Origin: Clostridiales bacterium
Lineage (GTDB): Bacteria > Bacillota > Clostridia > Oscillospirales > Oscillospiraceae
Assembly (NCBI GenBank): GCA_019418625.1
Contig: DYBL01000027.1
Location: forward strand, 1-17,826
DNA: 17,826 nucleotides
Direction of reading: 5' to 3'
Below are positions 14,456 to 17,826 of this stretch, piece by piece. Numbering within the stretch: the first letter of the stretch is position 1; each line of letters begins with the position of its first letter. The notes beneath the pieces are model-generated. The model did not search any database. It was not told the origin of the DNA and saw nothing but the letters and a program-made list of their open reading frames with translations. The position numbers and the translations under genes are program-made.

Positions 14456-16302
14456 TTGCGTCCCTCCTCCGCAGCTGCGGCGATGCCGGCGGCATCCAGG
14501 CCGAAGCTGTGCTCCAGCTCCGCCACGCTGCCCTCCGGGGCGTAAGTCTTTCCAAGATTCTGCAACACCAGGCGGCGGGGCGCCTTCCCCCGCTCCGCCA
14601 GCAGCGCCGCCAGTCGCTGGCCCACGCAGCCGGCGCCGAAGGAGTCTTCCGCCACCACCAGCGTGTCCGCGTCCGCCAGGATCTCGATATCTTCAAAGTT
14701 CAGGGGCGAGATGCGGTTGAGCTTCACCACGCCCGCGTGGATGCCCTTCTTTTCCAGAAGCTCCGCCGCTTCCAGCGTCTGATTGATCATGATGCCATAG
14801 GCCACCAGCGTCACGTCTGCGCCGCTGCGCAGCTGCACGGCTGCACCCTCTGCGGAGCGATCTTCCTGGAACTTTCCCTCTCCTCCACGGGGATAGCGCA
14901 CAGCCACAGGGCCGGAGATACCAAAGAGTGCCTGACGCAGCATGGACCGCATCTCCGCAAAGCTGGCGGGACACAGCACCGTGTAGCCGGGAATGGCGGA
15001 AAGGTAGAGCGCATCAAAACAGCCGTGGTGGGTCTCGCCGTCGGAGCCTACAAGCCCTGCCCGGTCCACACCCAGCACCACATGGAGGTTCTGCAGGGAA
15101 ATGTCGTGGATCAGCTGGTCATAGCCCCGCTGCAAAAACGTGGAGTACACGGCAAACACCGGGATCATCCCCTGCTTGGCAAGGCCCGCCGCCATAGCGA
15201 CCCCGTGGCCCTCCGCGATGGCCACATCGAAAAAGCGGCTGGGGAACTCCTTGGCAAAGGGCGTCAGGCCCGTTCCGTCCGCCATAGCGGCGGTGATGGC
15301 GCACACCCGGCTGTTCTGGGCCGCGCAGTCGCACAGGGTCTTGCCGAACGCGGAGGAAAACGTCTCTCCGCCGGGCTTTTTCAAAAGCCCGGTCTCCGGG
15401 TCAAAGGGACTGATGCCGTGAAATTTGCCGGGGTTGGCCTCCGCAAAGGGATAGCCCTTTCCCTTGACCGTGTACACATGCACCAGAACCGGGCCGTTGA
15501 GCTCCTTTGCCCACTGGAGCATGTCGCACAGGCGGGGCAGGTCGTGGCCGTCGATGGGCCCCAGATAGGTAAAGCCCATGTCCTCGAACATGGTGCTGCG
15601 GGGCCAGAGGCTCTTTTTCAGGAAAGATTTGACCTGGTGGTTGAACCGGTACACGGGATTCTGGGCCGGGTGCTTGCCAAACAGCCCCCGATACCACTTT
15701 TTGAAATGGTAGTAAGCGGGCTTGGAGCGCAGGCTGCCCAGGTGCCGGGGCACAGCGCCCACGTTGGGATTGATGGACATGCCGTTGTCGTTCAAAATGA
15801 CGATCAGCGGTTCGCCGGAGGCGCCGGCGTTGTTGAGGCCCTCGTAGGCAAGGCCGCCGGTCAGCGCGCCGTCTCCGATGAGGGCCAGCACCCGGTAATC
15901 CCCGCCGGTCAGCGTGCGGGCCCGGGCCATGCCCAGAGCCACAGAGACGGAGTTGGACGCATGGCCAGCGATAAAGGCATCGTGGACGCTCTCCCGGGGC
16001 TTGGGAAAGCCGGAAAGCCCCCCGAACTGGCGCAGGGTGGAAAACAGCTCCTGCCGGCCGGTGAGCGCCTTGTGCACATAGCACTGGTGTCCCACGTCGA
16101 ACACAAGTCGGTCTTTCTCCGTATCGAACACCCGGTGGATGGCCACCGTCAGCTCCACCGCGCCCAGGTTAGAGGCGAGATGCCCGCCGGTGCGGGACAC
16201 GCTCTGAACCAAAAATTCCCGGATCTCCGCGCAGAGCTGGGGCAGCTGATGCTTGTCCAGCTTCTTGACGTCCTCCGGGGAATGAATCGTTTCCAATATC
16301 AC
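14452..16302 (-). CDS. dxs: 1-deoxy-D-xylulose-5-phosphate synthase
   Basis: 616 residues; joins pyruvate and glyceraldehyde-3-phosphate using thiamine diphosphate, the entry step of the MEP isoprenoid pathway. Seen: GGHLASNLGAVELT, FDVGHQCYVHK (68-78), GHA (113-115), the ThDP/Mg motif GDGALTGG (143-150) with NDN (171-173), the transketolase pyrimidine domain with VAIAEGHGVAMAAG carrying the catalytic Glu, and DRAGLVGSDGETHHGCFD. The start is a GTG at 16302 with AGGAG 10 nt upstream; this site lies just past the stop of the membrane protein gene, 16 nt away. The 3' end overlaps tlyA by 4 nt. Confidence 0.97.
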   Translation of the reverse strand: MILETIHSPEDVKKLDKHQLPQLCAEIREFLVQSVSRTGGHLASNLGAVELTVAIHRVFDTEKDRLVFDVGHQCYVHKALTGRQELFSTLRQFGGLSGFPKPRESVHDAFIAGHASNSVSVALGMARARTLTGGDYRVLALIGDGALTGGLAYEGLNNAGASGEPLIVILNDNGMSINPNVGAVPRHLGSLRSKPAYYHFKKWYRGLFGKHPAQNPVYRFNHQVKSFLKKSLWPRSTMFEDMGFTYLGPIDGHDLPRLCDMLQWAKELNGPVLVHVYTVKGKGYPFAEANPGKFHGISPFDPETGLLKKPGGETFSSAFGKTLCDCAAQNSRVCAITAAMADGTGLTPFAKEFPSRFFDVAIAEGHGVAMAAGLAKQGMIPVFAVYSTFLQRGYDQLIHDISLQNLHVVLGVDRAGLVGSDGETHHGCFDALYLSAIPGYTVLCPASFAEMRSMLRQALFGISGPVAVRYPRGGEGKFQEDRSAEGAAVQLRSGADVTLVAYGIMINQTLEAAELLEKKGIHAGVVKLNRISPLNFEDIEILADADTLVVAEDSFGAGCVGQRLAALLAERGKAPRRLVLQNLGKTYAPEGSVAELEHSFGLDAAGIAAAAEEGRK

Positions 16303-16318
16303 AAATCTCTATCTCCTC

Positions 16319-16870
16319 TCAGCGATGGAACAAATGCAAAAAGCGTCCGGCCAGAAACACCACCTGGGTGCTCTTCCGGATGGCAAAGGTCTTTCCCAGG
16401 GCCTTGCCGCCGATGGTGAGCCCTGAGATCAGCGCCGTCACGCCAACGCTCAGCAGCACGGTCCTAGTGTCCAGGCTCCGCTGCAGCTGCGCCACGATCA
16501 CCGCCGCGGTGGTACCGCTGACGATGCCACAGATATCGCCCACCACATCGTTGCACACGCTGGACACACGGCTGGCATTTTTCAAAAGACGCAGCGCCTC
16601 CCGCGCGCCCTTTTCCCGGTGGGCGGCCATGGAGTGAAAGGGCTTTTCATCGGCGGCCGTCACCGCAACGCCGATGATATCAAATAAAATGCCAAGGCCG
16701 ATGAACAGGGCAAGGATCAAAAGTGCCACAGCCATGCCGGCTCCGGCCATCAGCGACTCGGACGCAAGGCTCAGCGCCGCGGACAATGCGACGGCGATGC
16801 AGAACACCGTGGCCACCCAGCCATACTGGCTGCTCTTTTTATCCCGGTGGCCGGAACGGGTATTTTTCAA
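16319..16870 (-). CDS. oapA: OLE-associated membrane protein OapA-like
   Basis: 183 residues with a charged N-terminus (KNTRSGHRDKK) and about four membrane segments: roughly 19-40, 45-72, 113-131 and 138-156. Between segments 2 and 3 lies a basic, conserved-looking stretch (HSMAAHREKGAREALRLLKNASR) followed by NDVVGD, a DxxxD motif (Asp108, Asp112), as I recall is described for OapA. Fold resembles the DUF21/CNNM membrane domain, so pipelines may call it a CorB-like magnesium transporter. OapA binds OLE RNA and brings it to the membrane; here the gene lies directly after a large structured RNA and before dxs, the OLE arrangement. TTG 16870 is preferred: GGAGG lies 8 nt upstream, whereas ATG 16885 has no ribosome site. 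Confidence 0.85.
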   Translation of the reverse strand: MKNTRSGHRDKKSSQYGWVATVFCIAVALSAALSLASESLMAGAGMAVALLILALFIGLGILFDIIGVAVTAADEKPFHSMAAHREKGAREALRLLKNASRVSSVCNDVVGDICGIVSGTTAAVIVAQLQRSLDTRTVLLSVGVTALISGLTIGGKALGKTFAIRKSTQVVFLAGRFLHLFHR

Positions 16871-16878
16871 ACAATCAA

Positions 16879-16883
16879 CCTCC
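16879..16883 (-). promoter_or_regulatory. Ribosome binding site within a 12-nt palindrome, oapA
   Basis: GGAGG lies 8 nt before TTG 16870. It is one arm of the perfect palindrome CCTCCATGGAGG (16879-16890), so the site could pair with its neighbour and be hidden. The upstream ATG is in the centre of this palindrome and has no Shine-Dalgarno of its own. Confidence 0.6.
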
Positions 16884-16904
16884 ATGGAGGATCACACTCT
16901 ATAT

Positions 16905-17562
16905 TGCTAAGGCGGCGGCAATGGAAAAAGTAAATCTTACGGCTTAGGTACGGGTAGGATTTCCCCGCGGCGCACCTCTCGTTGCCGATGGAGGCGGTTC
17001 CCCTTTCAGCGCCGCGGCAGGGCGTCGCCGTCCCTGCGGCCCGACTGCCACTTAGTCCGCACTGCAATCCTTTTTCCATCCATATGACAGCCTAGGTGAT
17101 TTCCACCACAGTCCGTCCGCTTCTTTAGCCTCTTTTGCAGACCGGGTTTCAGGAGGCGATCGCCGACATACACTCTGGCCAGAGCATCCCGCGGCGTTGT
17201 TCCTCCATTCACCCGCCCCACGCAAGGCAGGCTACATCTGCACACAGCGTTACGGCCCCGGCCGGGGCCGATGCACCGCATTGCAGGTTCAGTCATCTGC
17301 TTCGTACACAGGCCGGAATTACCTAAAGGCGTACGTCTGTGCACAACAGCAGGTCTCCACGGAAACAGGGTCGGGATAACCATGCCATTGGAAAGCGCCC
17401 TGAGTCCGCAAGCACGCGTGGCGCGCTTCCCCCCAGCACCCACCCAACACTGGGCGTATCAAGCAGGCACCAGAGGTTTCATCGGTGTGCCCTTCAGAGG
17501 ATTTTTAGGCCCTCCTTAGGAAACGGCAGATCTGACTAGAATACTGCGCCGCCGCTTAGCAC
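16905..17562 (-). ncRNA. ole: OLE RNA (ornate, large, extremophilic), about 660 nt
   Basis: A large stretch without a convincing gene, between a promoter and oapA. Its two ends pair: TGCTAAG+CGGCGGC (17548-17561) with GCCGCCG+C+CTTAGCA (16905-16919), 14 bp with one bulged C, closing the whole RNA. Inside, many GC-rich hairpins are visible, including an 18-nt perfect palindrome (17253-17270), a CGGC/CAG...CTGCCG stem near 17523-17551, and GGTG-GAAAT-CACC near 17093-17105. Known OLE RNAs are about 600 nt, lie directly upstream of oapA and dxs, and work with OapA, OapB and OapC at the membrane in stress adaptation (cold, alcohol, magnesium). The assignment rests on synteny, length, end pairing and the OapA-like neighbour. 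I could not run a covariance search. Exact ends are estimates. Confidence 0.87.
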
Positions 17563-17567
17563 TCCTT

Positions 17568-17596
17568 AGTATAGCACGGCAGCGATAAATATACAA
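17568..17596 (-). promoter_or_regulatory. Predicted promoter of OLE RNA and the downstream operon
   Basis: -35 TTGTAT (17591-17596), 17-nt spacer, -10 TATACT (17568-17573) preceded by TGC, an extended -10. The start would be near 17562, immediately before the 5' strand of the RNA's closing helix. The surrounding 17580-17635 is AT-rich, unlike the rest of the window. Confidence 0.8.
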
Positions 17597-17654
17597 TATT
17601 CATTGCATATACAAAATGTGAATTTTTCTTGTCCGTACCGTTCCGTTTCATGCC

Positions 17655-17702
17655 AAAAAAGCGAACGAAAAGCGGCTTTCCCGAACATTCGGGAAAGCCG
17701 CT
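17655..17702 (-). terminator. Intrinsic terminator of the upstream methyltransferase gene
   Basis: A perfect 15-bp inverted repeat (17671-17685 with 17688-17702) is followed on the minus strand by TTTT and, 7 nt later, TTTTTT. It starts 10 nt past the stop at 17712 and separates that gene from the OLE promoter. Confidence 0.92.
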
Positions 17703-17711
17703 CCCGGCGCC

Positions 17712-17826
17712 TCAGCGCCCCAGCTTCAAATAGATCTCTCTGGCACGTGCCGCCTGGCGGATATGACTGTCCACCGTCCGGCAGCAGCCGCCCACCGCCG
17801 CGGCACCCGCCCGCATCCAGCGGCGG
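17712..17826 (-). CDS. Homocysteine S-methyltransferase-like protein, C-terminal 37 codons only
   Basis: The frame is open from the window edge to a TGA at 17712. The visible residues read RRWMRAGAAAVGGCCRTVDS then HIRQAARAREIYLKLGR. GGCCRT followed by HI is the C-terminal zinc site of the homocysteine S-methyltransferase family (MmuM type and the N-terminal part of MetH), where the paired Cys bind zinc and homocysteine. A stop shortly after fits a stand-alone enzyme or a MetH-like protein lacking later domains; the rest is outside the window. A terminator follows at 17655-17702. Confidence 0.8.
   Translation of the reverse strand, partial: RRWMRAGAAAVGGCCRTVDSHIRQAARAREIYLKLGR

Noticed and set aside
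14440..16419. A 659-codon open frame on the plus strand opposite dxs and the end of oapA
   Set aside because: Antisense to dxs, whose active-site motifs are unmistakable; no domain in the antisense product.
17006..17443. A 145-codon open frame on the minus strand inside the OLE candidate
   Set aside because: No ribosome site, Arg/Gly-rich composition as expected from structured GC-rich RNA, and no family resemblance.
16905..17562. RNase P RNA, tmRNA or SRP RNA as alternatives for the large RNA
   Set aside because: The conserved start of RNase P RNA, the tmRNA tRNA-like ends and the SRP GGAAGCA core are not seen, while the OapA-dxs neighbourhood favours OLE.

Overview
The window reads as a chromosomal core region from a GC-rich, low-mobility Firmicute. 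Good candidates are anaerobic gut Clostridia of the Oscillospiraceae type (Flavonifractor or Oscillibacter-like). Reasons: high GC, strong GGAGG ribosome sites, a SpoIID-domain protein beside queA-tgt, a tRNA-sensing T-box, an ArgR-RecN cluster and an OLE RNA locus, all Firmicute traits. I see no mobile elements, CRISPR arrays, tRNAs or rRNAs. The genus is an inference.

Layout: (1) 1-3613, minus strand: SpoIID-domain secreted protein, queA and tgt (3' end outside the window), giving queuosine tRNA modification. (2) 3614-3799: a divergent promoter region. (3) 3800-5900, plus strand: asd and dapA, consecutive steps towards diaminopimelate and lysine, with an intrinsic terminator between them. 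(4) 5922-10060, minus strand: a consensus sigma-A promoter, a T-box leader whose specifier is UAC (Tyr), an EamA-type permease, tyrS, a terminator and an ABC-F ATPase. (5) 10178-17596, minus strand: a promoter, a roughly 660-nt structured RNA, a small membrane protein, then dxs, tlyA, nadK, argR, recN and crcB/fluC, closed by a terminator. (6) 17655-17826: a terminator and the C-terminal end of a homocysteine S-methyltransferase-like gene.

The most notable system is in region 5. The 16905-17562 segment has no credible gene, its ends pair in a 14-bp helix, and it lies directly before a roughly 183-residue multi-pass membrane protein followed by dxs, tlyA, argR and recN. This is the known genomic setting of OLE RNA (ornate, large, extremophilic) and its membrane partner OapA. 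I call it from synteny, size, termini pairing and protein features, not from a covariance search.

The second notable system is region 4. The T-box specifier (UAC), the T-box base predicting discriminator A73, and the downstream tyrS all point to uncharged tRNA-Tyr. That makes the first gene, an otherwise generic EamA permease, a candidate tyrosine or aromatic amino acid transporter.
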